64,000 nt of DNA from assembly GCA_029204225.1 (NCBI GenBank), contig CM055106.1, positions 17,494,149 to 17,558,148 on the forward strand, in the 5' to 3' direction. The notes under the pieces are model-generated. The model did not search any database, had not been told where the DNA came from, and saw only the letters and a program-made list of their open reading frames with translations. How positions within the stretch are numbered: position 1 is the first letter of the stretch; each line of letters starts with the position of its first letter. The position numbers were made by a program, and so were the translations under genes. This document shows, in pieces, positions 32,613 through 44,244 of the stretch. The DNA comes from Diphasiastrum complanatum. Its lineage: Eukaryota; Streptophyta; Lycopodiopsida; Lycopodiales; Lycopodiaceae.

Positions 32613-35065
32613 TCAAGATTCCCAAGAGCCTCCCATCATTGCGACACGAAAATACAATCTAGCCACCGGTAGCTGATCCTTAATGCTCTCTGACGCCATT
32701 GGCTTATTCGGATCAAATGCCAAAGGTGGAAGGCAATCATCCCATCGCGTTGCCACGAATGCCAATAGAGTCAAATCTTTTTCAAAGAGCACCAATTGCC
32801 TCACTGTCAGATTGAGAGAGTGTATATACTCCTGCTGGTATGCTTGTAGTGCCAGGTGGAAATCCACTGAAGTTTCCCAACTATAAGGTTGGTGGATGAT
32901 TGGCCAGTTCGGCGTATGGATAGTAATTTTGTCCATGGCCAATCCCAAATCATTCCACTTATTCCTACGTGGCATTGGTACATAATATGGATCTACGCGC
33001 AATTGGCGAGGGTTGTCCACATAACTCCTGATGGATTTTGGAGTTTTCTCAAAAACTGTTTTCCGTTCCGTAGGCTCATTCGCTTTAGGATTATATGGAG
33101 TAGTTTGGCAATGTGTAATGGAGAAGTATGACAACATAACCTCGATGGTCTGGTTAAGGAAATTGGTTCTCCTATTGCTAATGAGTTCTAAGGGACGTCC
33201 ATAACATGTGATAATGTTTTGGAATAAAAACTTTGCTACAGTCTTAGTATCGTTTTTAACTGTGGCTTCGGCCTCTACCATCTTGGTAGCATAGTCTGTA
33301 GCAACAAGAATGTAACATCGATGAGTTTTATGAGTGTTTGGTTTGATAGGCCCTACAAAATCTATCCCCCACTTCTCAAAGAGTGCTAAGGGAATAATTG
33401 GAGTAAGTGGCCAATGTGTCGCGAAGCTGGGTTTCCCCATCCTCTGACATGCATCGCATTTTTGAATGAATAATTTAACATCTCTATAGATGGTAGGCCA
33501 CCAATACTTAGCGTTAAGGATCTTTCCCGAATCTTCCTCATGTAATGCACTTATTACAATGGTCGTCTCAATGGGTTCTAAACATCGACGAAGATTATCG
33601 TTGGCTCCTAATTAATACAATATTTTATTTATAATCGTATAAGGTCTTACTTTTGAAAGAAAAACAATTTTCTGCTGTTTATTAAGATGATCGGGATAAA
33701 TCTGGTCCTGTAAAAAGTTGATAATGTCCATATAAATTGATGTTTCCGATTGAATACACATTATATGTTCATCCGAAAATTCATCAAAAATGGAGGCGGG
33801 ATATATAATCAGCATTTTGATGATCCTTGCCTCTTCTTAATTCTTCTTCATAATTAAACTCATCTAATAACAATACCCATCTAGCTACCCTACTTGAAAG
33901 ATCAGGTTTATTCACTAAATGTTTCAATGCATAGTGATCTACATGAAAAACAAAAGGGTATCCTAAAAGATAATGTCTAAATTTTTTTACTAAATAAATC
34001 ATTCCTAGTGCTTCACGCTCTGTAATAGAATAGTTCTTTTCTGATGCTGCAAGTTGTCTACCCGCATAGTAAATTGGGTAATCTATATTTTGGTCATCTG
34101 TTTGACTAAGCACTACACCTATTGCAAATGATGATGTGTCTACATATACATGGAACTTTTTAGCCCAATTTGGAGGTCTAACTCTAGTTGCTTCTGCTAA
34201 TGACTGTTTTAAATTACCAAAAGCTTGATGATGGTCTTGTGTCCAATGATACTCAACAAACTTTTTTAGTTAAGCTTGTTAAAGGAGTTACTACTATGGC
34301 ATAATACTTAATTATTCTACGATAATATAAAAAGAGATGTCTCTTGACATCTTCTCAATGTCTTCTCTAATGCGTCTAAATGGTCTTTAGTTGATGAATA
34401 GACACAAAAGTCGTCCATGAAAATTTCTAAAACTTCCGTAAATTTTTTCGAAAAATGTTCGTCATCATACGTTGGAATGTGGCAGGTGCAATACAAAGAC
34501 CAAAGGGCATTCGTGTATCCGCGTACGTCCCCCAATCAATGGTAAAAGTGGTCTTGGATCTATCTTCCTCCTTAATAAAAACTTGATTATAACCTGAGAA
34601 TCCGTCAAAAAAACTATAACGTTCATGACCAGCTAGCTGGTCAAGAATAGTATCTGTATAAGGCAGAGGATGATAATCCTTTGCTGTAGCAACATTTAGG
34701 TTCCTAAAATCTTGGCAAACTCTAATGTTGCATGTCTTCTTTTTAGCTACTATAACTATTGGTGACACCCACTCACTGCTTAGAATAGGATATATAATAC
34801 CCGCTCTAAGACATCTATCTAATTTGTCTTTAACTAACAAGGAATACTTTGGATTCAATCTATATTGTCTCTAGCTAACAGGTATTGTTCCCCGAATGAG
34901 ATCTATTCTATGTTCTCCCCATTTAACTGACATTCCTATTGAATCGTCCATTGACCAACCAAATACGTTTTGATATTTCTGAAGAAGTAATTTATACTCT
35001 TCATGTTCCTGGTCTGATTGGTGTTTATATAAATTCAAAATTTTACCTTTATTAATTTCTAACAT
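32613..35065 (-). pseudogene. Ty3/gypsy pol: RT, RNase H and integrase, frameshifted
   Basis: Read downwards. 35065-34871: linker with LLQKYQNVFGWSMDDSIGM. 34858-34430: RT (SEWVSPIVIVAKKK, RVCQDFRNLN, YSFFDGFSGYNQV, MPFGLCIAPATFQRMM). After a frameshift, IFMDDFCVYS near 34410 carries the catalytic DD. 34113-33790: RNase H (YYAGRQLAASEKNYSITERE, HYLLGYPFVFHVDHYALKHL). 33600-33440: integrase zinc finger, with only one His visible, and CDACQRMG. 33440-32613: integrase core with GIDFVGP; LISNRRTNF where Asp is normally the second catalytic residue; and a conserved Glu in EPTERKT. The core then jumps to non-core sequence, so part of integrase is deleted. Motif order is standard for gypsy, so this was one element. 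Confidence 0.88.
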
Positions 35066-35239
35066 AATCTGTCTTCCCTACCATTCCTTCGGTCGGGCTT
35101 GCTCTAGTTCCACCTAGAACTTCACTTGACTCGGATGTTGTTGGAATTTTCTCATCCTCGTCAATCTCATAGCATTCTATGAAATTGATCCAGGATTCAG
35201 TAAGTCTGGCTAACTCATCACTTCATCTCAAAAGGCGAC

Positions 35240-35500
35240 CCCCTATTGGACTGGCTGTGAGAATGCCTGGAAAAAATATTTGTTTGTTTGACCAGTTTAT
35301 AATAGCATCTGCTTGATACAGCCATGGTCTTCCAAATAATATTGAATATGGTGGTGTATCTACTGGGTTTATGACAAAGGAAATTCATAACGAACGTCTC
35401 TGTGTCTATAACTACACTAATGCCCTTTAGCTCACCTACTAGTATATATTTGGATGCATCTGCTAAATGGATTTCATGGGCTGTATATGTTTTTCAAGTC
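35240..35500 (-). pseudogene. Gypsy protease C-terminal half and protease-RT spacer
   Basis: The minus strand encodes ILFGRPWLYQADAIINW, the block that ends gypsy aspartic proteases, in a frame different from the RT linker. It lies immediately upstream of the RT linker at 35065. The N-terminal half is separated from it, at 37095-37390. Confidence 0.65.
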
Positions 35501-35529
35501 CTAATTCCTTAAGCATTGTCAATGAACAT

Positions 35530-36077
35530 GGTACCGAATCTTTTGTGACTGACAAGGAAAGAAAATTGAGAGAAGAATCACATACACCATTATACCTTGG
35601 AGCAAAGACATCTCGTTTGTTCGCTGCTTTGTTTCTATTGAATCTTCAAGCAAAATATAAATGGAGTGATACAAGTGTTACATCTTTATTTGGGTAAAGA
35701 AGATTGAATTATTCTTTATTTAACTAAGTGTGTACTTTGTGTAAGTTAAAAGTTTTAGTGAATAAGCAATTGTGTTTCATGTTATGAAAATTCACTTGGT
35801 TATATGTCGCGTATTGCGCAAACTACTCCCAGAAGGAAATAGCATGCTAGAGACAAGAGCCGAGGCATGCAAGATGTTGAATGCAATGGGAATGGACTAT
35901 ACACAATATCATGCTTGTCCAAAAGATTGCATCTTGTATCATGGTGAGTATCAAGGACTAACAAATTGTCCTATATGTGAGCAGCTTCTGATCAGACAAT
36001 TGCTGTCTTTGACACTTGAGAAACTCACGATATCATGCTGCTCTTTTCGTCTATCTCAGAACTACACTTCACATTGA
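35530..36077 (+). pseudogene. CACTA TNP2-like transposase, N-terminal fragment
   Basis: First exon (to about 35695) encodes ETSRL/ALFLLNLQAKYKWSDTSV-type sequence; a GTAAAG donor follows. The second part, from about 35800, encodes RKLLPEGNSMLETRAEACKM, NAMGMDYTQYHACPKDCILY and HGEYQGLTNCPIC. This is the conserved N-terminal domain of TNP2-type CACTA transposases with its C-C-C-C zinc-binding pattern. It then breaks off. It lies in the opposite orientation inside the minus-strand gypsy element. The C-terminal CACTA fragment at 3587-4915 covers the other half of the protein, but nothing shows they come from the same copy. Confidence 0.75.
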
Positions 36078-36339
36078 ATCCATTTATCAGTAATACCACA
36101 CACACACCATTTCTAATATCTTAATTTGGTGGATTGTAGTCTTGTTTTTGTGAGTATGAACTAATTTTTAAGATTATACTCAGCATAAGCTCTCTATCAT
36201 ATTGTTTTTGCATCTAGCAACTGATTATAACGGGAGAGCTGTTCCGCAATATTCCTGCTCTCTTCTCCATTTGTGTTCTTCTATCTCCCTTGCCCCATCA
36301 AGATGTACCTCTGTAGTGTAATGTAGAGCTACTTCTATT

Positions 36340-37080
36340 TTCTGTCTTTGTGGATTTGTATACCAAGGCATAAATGAGCTTCATCCAGATCGGTCATGTC
36401 AAATTCGAAAGATAGCATTTTCTTGGCCTCTTTTATCGAATCGGTACTATTGCTGAAATACAATGTATCATCCACGTATAAAGTGATAATGATAAAAGAC
36501 TATTGCACTACCTTGAAGTAAACATTTGAATCTGAAGAGCTAGGTGTGTAGTCGTGATCAATAAGAAAAGTATTTATCCTTTGAAATCATGCTCGTGCAG
36601 ATTGCTTCAAGCCATAAAGTACCTTATGGCATTTACGCATATGATTGTGTGTTATCTTTTCCTTTGAGGTCTTGAAACTGATCTTCAATGAAGTTGACAT
36701 CCCAGCTATTAAATGTCTTCAACTCGATGGGATCGAACAACTTGTAGGCTTGATCTGAAGTAGTGTAGCTGATAAAAATACATTTGATACTTTGGAAGTC
36801 AAGCTTCTTCCTGATATCACGAGGTATCTCAAAAGCAATACATCCAGAAACTTGTAGGTTTGATAAAGAAGGTTTGGTATCTATCCAAACTTCGAATGGT
36901 GTTTTGTCTGAGAGATCTTTGGTAGGACATTTGTTCTGAATATAGGTTGTTGTTGAAACAGCTTCAGCCTAGAAGGACTTCAAAAGTGTTTCATGTGATA
37001 ACAAGCACTTTTCCAGTTCAACTAAGGTTCTGTTCTTTCTCTCAGCAAGGCCATTTGACTGAGGCGAATAGGAGGTAATG
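36340..37080 (-). pseudogene. Ty1/copia integrase-RT fragment (family R1), internally deleted
   Basis: Read downwards. Near 37080-36650 it encodes the integrase end (ERKNRTLVEL, then PFEVWIDTKPSLSNLQVSGC and DIRKKLDFQSIKCIFISY). It jumps near 36660 into RT (RKCHKVLYGLKQSARAWFQR, then SSDSNVYFK, LYVDDTLYFSNS and FDMTDLDEAHL). The RT N-terminal third is missing. It closely matches the R1 copy at 5257-6435. It is inserted in, or joined to, the gypsy protease. Confidence 0.75.
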
Positions 37081-37084
37081 TATT

Positions 37085-37390
37085 GTTGCTCAATACAGTT
37101 AAGTTGATACTGGATCCTGAGTCTATTAGTATTTTATCTATAGCATGATCTTCTATAATAGCACTAATCTCTGGGACTCCACAATCTCCTCTATCTACAT
37201 ATTCTACTTTATTACTATATACTGGCATACTTAATGTTACAAATCTCTCCCCTTCCTCAGTCCTTATGGACTGAAGTCCTTCATCCTCCGAAGTATAGCT
37301 CGAGGATGATGTAGGAGTCTCACCTTCATACTTATCCTTTTTCCAGGATACTGTAATTCTTTTATGACTTTTCCTCGTCGGTGTCTCCAT
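37085..37390 (-). pseudogene. Gypsy protease N-terminal half
   Basis: Encodes a charged, Ser-rich gag end and then the aspartic protease active-site block DKILIDSGSSINLTVLS near 37110-37150. The frame then runs directly into copia integrase sequence. With 35240-35500 it forms one protease split by about 1.6 kb. Confidence 0.75.
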
Positions 37391-37750
37391 CTAATCTCTA
37401 AAGGTAATCTCCTTTTCTTCTAGTGGGTTATAACATTGGCTAGTTATTTTTGAAGCTCCATAATTTCTCCGTTTGAGCTCGGAATTCGACGCTGTGAAAA
37501 GCAAAGTTACTTGTGGTGACAAATTGAACACAATTGCTACTTCATTTTAATTTGTTACACTTTTCATTCACAACCACTTTATTCTTCGAGGACTTAGAAT
37601 TTTTAAGTGGGTGGAGAAGAGCAATTTTACCAGCTTGTAAAATATCATTCTGAATAAATTTCAATCGGTGAATTTATAGTCCACAAGTCTTCATTAGTTA
37701 TTAAATAAGGATTACTATTATAGTAATAATATTAATCTTCCATCTATTGG
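37391..37750. other. No gene supported
   Basis: Junction zone between the minus-strand gypsy and a plus-strand gag remnant. No frame with a recognisable motif is seen. Confidence 0.3.
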
Positions 37751-37754
37751 TGAA

Positions 37755-38265
37755 ATGCAATCTGAAATCGCACTTTATGACCTTGCTTTTGATGGACTAC
37801 CAAATTCAATCAGTATTGAAGATTGGTTAACTAAATTAGAGATCCACTTTCGTCTTCACCACTATTCTGAAGAGAATAAAATCTACTTTGCTTCACTGTG
37901 CTTTCAAGAAAAAGTTCGAGCATTGTGAGACACTCAAGCACATCTGAATACCTAAAGCTTTGGAGTCAATTCAAAATTGCTTGTATTGATAGTGTTACAA
38001 GATTCTAGGAGCAATCATTTGAATATCTTAAACAAACTAGATCTATAGAACAATTCAATCAGCAATTTTTGACATTGGTTTGGAAGACATTTATGTCGCT
38101 AGTTTTATGGAGTTACGCGAAATGATGGATCGTGCACTTGCTCTAAAGCACTTATCTACAAACCATATCAATGAATGGTGGAAAGTCACTGCTCAACGGG
38201 AACCTTATTATTACTACCAATGACTGTCTGAATACGTTAGTCCTACCTTTGATGGAAGTGTGCAA
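37755..38265 (+). pseudogene. Ty3/gypsy gag N-terminal remnant
   Basis: Encodes SISIEDWLTKLEIHFRLHHY, then SEENKIYFASLCFQEKVRAL, the gypsy gag pattern (W--LE--F------E--K--FA---F---------W), followed by stops and frameshifts (RSIEQFNQQFLTLVWKTF). It is related in pattern to the gag at 39055 but is a different copy. Confidence 0.6.
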
Positions 38266-38268
38266 AAA

Positions 38269-39062
38269 GTACAAAAAGGACCAAGAGTGGATCCTAATCT
38301 GATCCTCAAGAGGGATTGGTTGTCAGATTACTTGATCTATCAATCTACTTGAGATTAAGATCAATCTAGATCAATTCTAGACACAAAATCCTAACAAGAA
38401 CAATCATTAGTTGAAGGTAGGTGTACTTTCTCGTTTCACACGTGTGAAACACTGTCTGAGTATGGACTCCAACCTAAAAATCAAGTACACATTGATAGAA
38501 CCTCAAAACAATCAAAACAAATGTAGACAAATGGAGAGAATCACTCAAAATTGCTTCCAAACCCAAGATTGGTGTCTCACAATGATTATGGCCAAATGTG
38601 GCTCTATATATACAATAGGTGGGAGCTCGTGGTACTGATCATCCCTCTTATTCCACATGTGTGAAGGTGCTTTGTCATATGATGATTCATCATTCAAAAC
38701 TGACACTTGGACAAAACCTTCTATTTTGGGCACTTTTGGTCCATTTTTCTTTTATATGGAGATCTACTTGGAAATCTTCTAGAAGTCAAAATTTGCCTAC
38801 TTCAGCTTATTCCACACGTGTGAGCTGTCCTTTACAGATGGGATATGACACCTAACCAAAGGATGTGGCTCATGCAATCAATAGATTGATGCCATGTGTC
38901 ATATGTCTAGAAAACTAGTTTTTGGCCATTTTAGCCACTAGAACTTGAATTAAATCATATGTACAACATAAATGATTATGGTACATGACAATTACACTAG
39001 TTTCACACGTGGGAACAGGCTCCACACATGTGTGTTTATCTATGAACAAGATTTTTGGCCTC
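38269..39062 (-). repeat. Copia-type solo or truncated LTR
   Basis: Minus-strand orientation. It begins near 39062 with GGCCAAAAATC, then a palindrome pair (CACACATGTGTGGAGCC / TCCCACGTGTGAAAC near 39000-39035), further CACACGTGTG sites near 38815 and 38440, and a TATATATAG box near 38600. The layout matches E4 and C1 LTRs. No internal region is attached. Ends are approximate and no target-site duplication is seen. Confidence 0.6.
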
Positions 39063-40474
39063 TACCAAGCTTATTTTTGCATTTTTCACAAGAAGCATTC
39101 ACTCCATTAATGTAGACAGTTGGCTAGAAGATTTGGATTATAACTTCTACCTTAGTGGAGGTATTGATGACAATAGTATGGTTTTCTTTGCCTCATCGGG
39201 TTTCCAAGGACGTGTTCAGTCATGGTGGAACATCGTTCACGACTTTCTTCCTGAGAACTGGTTAACTTTCAAAAGAGTTTGTAGACAGGTCTTCAATCGA
39301 TCTGACTTCATCCAATGGTGTTCTTTGGACCAGACAACTACAACTGCTGAGTACAATAGAGAATTCCAAAAAATAGTCCCAGTATTCAATTATGGAGAAG
39401 TATATCTTGTACAATGTTATATATATGGCTTACAACCTCAATATTGGAGCATTGTAGAAAACTATCTACAAACTACTTCTCTCCAGCCTGGGTTCCGATT
39501 AAGGAAAACTATGGAATATGTTTTAAAGTATGAGCAACAAGAACAAAGGCTTAAGCTGGAAGCTGAAAGGAAAGAAGAACAATCTAGGTGGTTTGAGAAA
39601 ATGAAGATGCAGATTCAAAAAGTGAGTGTATACACTAAATCATCAGTGGATCAACAAGCGCATGTGAATGAAAGAAAAGAAACTTATGAAGATGAAGATG
39701 ATTCCAACAATGAGTCTGATGAGCAAAGTGACAATGACGAAGTAGATGAGCGAAGCGAGGACAATAAATGCGACAACAAAAGACAAGTCCCAGATCCAAA
39801 TACAGCTGCAGGCAACAAAAGTCCAATTCAAGATTTGGATCAAGTTGCAACAACAGATGGTAAAAATCAGGATTCAGACGACCATCAAGATTCAGATCGA
39901 GATGTGAAGATAATTGAACATCCTTTCGAGTTTTACTTCAACCATCAAAGTTTGGAACTTGACCTACATCAATGCCTTAATCTGATCAATGAACAAGCAA
40001 CTATGGATCATCAGATTGAGAATATTGCTATGCTTGAAGAAAGTTGATCAAGGCATTCACCAAACTTTTAGATTGAGGATTATATGACAACGACATTCCA
40101 TGGCTTGGAATTGAGTGACTATTTAAAGGATCCGATTTGCGAACCAATTCAATTTGATTTGGGAGCTTTTGAGAATATTTTTAGTTTTGACAACAATCTA
40201 ATGGAGGATGAGGTATTTAGCATGTATATTGATAGAAATGAAGAAATTTCATTAATCCATGGAAATCCTACTCTTATCAATACTTTGGATTATTGTTCAA
40301 TGCCTCATGGATCCATTTTACGAGAGCTTAAAGTGGCTTCCGTTGGAGAACCCTATTCCTATGGATTCTCTCGAACTCAAAAGCCAATATGTAGTTCACA
40401 TGCATATTCAGAATGCATGGATGTGAATGATGATTGGGAACATTCTCTCAATCAACCAACACTCTATAGGAAGC
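39055..40474 (+). pseudogene. Gypsy element G1, gag and downstream region
   Basis: Open from 39055 to 40044, then two stops, then open again in the same frame from 40084 to about 40474. The first part is gypsy gag: VDSWLEDLDYNFYLSGG, FASSGFQGRVQSWW and RVCRQVFNR. A coiled coil (KYEQQEQRLKLEAERKEEQS) and a long acidic Asp/Glu/Asn/Gln region follow. The second part (LELSDYLKDPICEPIQFDLG, CSMPHGSILREL) is well-formed but unassigned. There is no convincing start codon; the true start may lie upstream beyond the solo LTR. Coding resumes at 55578 after the composite insertion. Confidence 0.75.
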
Positions 40475-41007
40475 TGATTTTAAAATTCTTGAGAATGTTC
40501 TTTATGTTCACACGTGTGAAGTACAGCTACTGTACGGCCTGATAACAGAGAAATAGTTTACTAATGATTTACTAAGCATTCATCCACAAAGAAAGTGCTT
40601 AAGAGAGTGAAAACACCAAGATTGCTTCACAAACCAATGTTTCTCATCATTAGGTTCACAATGGATCATCATGGATCAAGTACATAATCATCATAATCTC
40701 TCTCCAAGCTGTATCCAGCACGTGTGGGACAGCTAATTGTACTTATCCATATCCACTTTGGATAAGATCTATCAAGTTTGCCACATCATCCATTGGTGGT
40801 TTGTGTTCACCTTCTAGATTCCTACAATCTAGGACCTAACTCCTATAATTTAGGAGATGTCATATTTAACACAAATGAAAGCTAATCAAAATGGATCTGA
40901 ATATTTACAAGTGTCATTCCACACATGTGGACAGGTCCTCACATGTGTGGATCCACATAGATGTCAAATTACATCAAAAACCATGTGAAAATTGCTAAAT
41001 TCTAACA
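40475..41007 (-). repeat. 3' LTR of a minus-strand copia element (composite boundary)
   Basis: On the minus strand it starts TGTTAGAATTTAGC at 41007, after RNase H and a short purine tract, and ends TTTTAAAATCA at about 40475. It contains a palindrome pair near 40918-40955 (ACACATGTGGACAGGTCCTCACATGTGTGG) and TTCACACGTGTGAA near 40508. The first 137 bp recur at 55440-55577 in the same orientation as the far boundary of the composite. Confidence 0.8.
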
Positions 41008-41019
41008 CTCCTCAATTTT

Positions 41020-42110
41020 TACGTGATACAACTACAGTACATCTATCTACAACTACTAAAGCTGATCTTAACTTGATAAATGAAGCCTTTAGCAAGGCTT
41101 TAGTGAGTAGATCAACAAGGCAATCTTAAGAAGACACATGATGTAGCTTGATCTCCTTTGCTTGAACCTTTTACCTCACAAAATGGTGAGCAATCTCTAT
41201 GTGCTTGCTCCTTGCATGGAATGTGGGATTGGTTGCTAATGCTTGGCTTGATTGGTTGTCACAATATATTATTGGCTGCGCCTTGGCCTCCATGACTTGC
41301 AACTCCACCAAAATCCTCTTCAACCATAAGATCTCCTTTGTTGTGGATGTTAGTGCCTTGTATTCCGACTCGGTTGAAGATAGAGAAATAGTATCTTGCC
41401 TTTTGGAAAGCCAAGACACTATGCCATTGCAAAGGAAGGTAACAAAAGCACTTGTGGACCTCCTATCCACCTTATCACCTACAAAATCGGCATCTGAATA
41501 TGCCCTTAAGGCAAGATCCATCATATAAAAGTTCTTGGTGGCCGAGATGTACCTCAACACCCTTTTTGCATTTTTCCAATGACAAATCAATGGATTTTGC
41601 ATAGATTGGCTTAGTTTACCCACACTATAACTTAGATCAGGCCTAGTTATAGTAAGATAGATCAAGGAGACTACAAGTCTTCTATATAGTGTGATGTCCT
41701 CAAAGGATGCTTCATCATCTTTTACATTTTGCTCCATAGGAGTTTCTACTCCTTTACAATCTTTCATTTCAAACTTTTCTAAAATATAAGAAGCATATTT
41801 GGATTGACAAATATAACTCAAATCTTTGCCTCTTGAAACTTCTATTCCTAATATGAAATGAAGATTACCCAAGATCCACCATCTTAAACTCTTTAGACAA
41901 TGCTACTTTCACTTCTTGTATACCATCATGATCATTTCCACTAAGGATAATGTCATCTACATACAGAATGAGAAGGATGATTTTACCATCATTGAATCTT
42001 AAGTACAAAGAAGGATCATAAGCACTTACAACAAATTCTATAGAGTTCAAGAAAATATTCAACCTAGAGTACCAAGATCTAGGTGCTTGTTTAAGCCCAT
42101 AACAACACAC
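41020..42110 (-). pseudogene. Ty1/copia RT-RNase H, minus strand
   Basis: Encodes [30 protein letters not shown] near 41950 (catalytic YVDD), then after one frameshift near 41870 MGNLHFILGIEVSRGKDLSY, YRRLVVSLIYLTITRPDLSY, SDADFVGDKVDRRSTSAFVT, STESEYKALTSTTKEILWLK and CDNQSSQALATNPTFHARSK. Everything upstream of the YGLKQ block is missing. Its own LTR follows directly. Confidence 0.9.
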
Positions 42111-42119
42111 TATGTGTGG

Positions 42120-42465
42120 ATTTGCATGCAGTGCTTGAAGAATCAGAGAAAGGTTAATATAGATTATTTTCTTGTCATATTTGATCTCGAATACAAATTT
42201 GTCTGCTATTATTCATGTGTTTGAGTTCTCTTGTTCATTTTAATTCCGCACCTTGGTTGAAACTATGTTGAATGCTGTACTAATTTTATAAACGTAGATC
42301 AACAATGCCTAACTACATTCTGGAGGACTGTAGGAGTGATTCAGCTGGCAGTGTCTAGCGATCATATCTAAACTCCATCCAAAACACATTGAGTCATGGT
42401 TGAGTCGCAGTCGCGATAGTTTCGTGATTTCTTCCTTCCGACTCTTCCATCAGTGGTATCAGAGC
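42120..42465 (+). mobile_element. LTR end plus primer-binding site of another copia-type element
   Basis: TGGTATCAGAGC at 42454-42465 is a perfect tRNA-iMet primer site, so the sequence before it (ending GACTCTTCCATCAG) is likely an LTR 3' end in plus orientation. Its 5' boundary is not seen. Within 15 bp downstream the sequence jumps to the middle of a copia pol. Confidence 0.5.
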
Positions 42466-42479
42466 ATATCACTGACTCT

Positions 42480-42957
42480 TTCATCAGGACAACTACTGGA
42501 TAGTGGTTTAGATGTCCATTTTAAGCAAGGTGTTTGCTCTATTATGATGAATGACACTTGCATTGTAAAGGGATTCAAGCAAGGGAGGATATTTAAGCTT
42601 GATGCTAATGTATTTCTTGGAAGTGTGAACATGGCTGAGGAGGAGCATACACAAGTGGAGATTTGGCATAAGAAGTTGGGCCCCAACTTCAAATCTATGG
42701 AGATCCTATGCACAAAAGAGCTTGAACTTGGCCTTCCAAAAGCATTTTCAAAGTCCAGAAAGAGTTTTGAGGCTTGTAGCCTCTCAAAGTCTCACAAGCA
42801 ACCATTTGCTAACTCTTTAACTAGATCTTCTAAGTCATTAGATCTCGTTCATAGTGATGTGCACTCTTTTTCACAAGTATCTAATGGAGGTATATTATTG
42901 TATGTATCTTTTATTGATGATTACTCTAGATACACTTGGTTTGGATTCCAAAAGTAA
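42480..42957 (+). pseudogene. Ty1/copia protease-end to integrase fragment
   Basis: Encodes GQLLDSGLDVHFKQGVCSIM, then QGRIFKLDANVF, VEIWHKKLGPNFKSMEILCT, CSLSKSHKQPF, DLVHSDVHSFS and FIDDYSRYTWFGF. It covers the protease tail, pre-integrase zinc finger and the first part of the integrase core including its first Asp. It is truncated on both sides: the primer site is 15 bp upstream and E2-type LTR sequence follows. Confidence 0.85.
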
Positions 42958-43488
42958 GATGTTTGAGTTTTCTAGTTTCAACAAGATCAAGAATGACGTG
43001 TTCATTCATAATGTTAAATAGGAGTTTGAGGTGTGCTTGAATATAGTCCAATAGAATTAAGAGGTGCATGGACCAATGGTCCAATAGGATTAGGAGGTGA
43101 CAAAGTGTGGTCCAATCATAGTTAAGCATAGTGGTAGCTCATGGATCTACTAGTATCATTGTACTCCTCATTTTGAAGCTAATTGATTTGGTGATTATAT
43201 AAATTTTGAGTGTTGGATTTCTAGCTTTCTCTCTCTACCCGAGAGCTCATGATGGTTTTTCTCTCTCTACCCAAGGAGAGCAACTTGTTTTTACTTAGAA
43301 TATTTTTTTAATACTTCCCACACGTGTGAGTGAGAGTTGGAAGTGATTGAATGCATGTAGTAGTGTGTTTTTGCCATAGGATCTAAGATTGATCTTGAAT
43401 CTCAATCTAGTCTTGATCTTGGTGCATCTACACACCTTAGGAGATCACAAGTACATGTAGTGGACAATCCACACATGTGAAATCAACA

Positions 43489-43500
43489 TGGTATCAGAGC
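43489..43500 (+). other. E3 primer-binding site (initiator Met tRNA)
   Basis: TGGTATCAGAGC, a perfect match to the plant tRNA-iMet site, directly after the LTR end. Confidence 0.92.
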
Positions 43501-44244
43501 CTACCTAAGATTACCATGCATTTTGATCCATTTAAGTGAAAACTATTCATCAATCTTGAGCTAGAAATTGTCAAGGCCCATTTTCCTAGCTATCTTGTTC
43601 AATTTTGGATCAAAAGAGATCAAAAGGACATTGATTGGGTCTGACCTAGTACTTTACGGAATCAGTTGCTCAGACACATGTGAGGAACATCCAATTTTAG
43701 TTTGGAAGTTCTCTCTCATGCTTGATCCATTTATCTTGCTTGATAGCTTGTTTTGAAACTATTTTTGTCTAGTTTTTTATGCAATCAGTTTCATTCCATT
43801 TGGTTGAGCCAATCAAAAGTTATAAGCTTTTGAAGAGGGTTAGGTAGGGCACCTAGACCTGGGTGGACACATTTGGTTTGGTCAAGAGATTGCTTGGTTG
43901 ATCCAAAATCACAGTTGTATGCTTACCAATCTCATCTATATGTGATCTAGGCACTATTTTGAGATCTTAGCCATTTTGTTTCATGCAATATCATTGTATT
44001 TGAGTCAAATTTGGTTTCTTAGTGTACTTCACACGTGCTAAGAGTGTTTGATACTAACTTTGCCTATACTCCATCATTTGATGTGAAATAGATCTTGTTT
44101 TAGAGAGATTTGTATAGCTAGTGAGAATCAATTCACAAATAATTGCAAGATCTTTCATAGGAGGAGATAGTACTCTATTATTGGATCCTATTGAGAGTGT
44201 GTAGCAACATTTATTGTTCATCATTTGAGTTTTCTTCACTTCAA

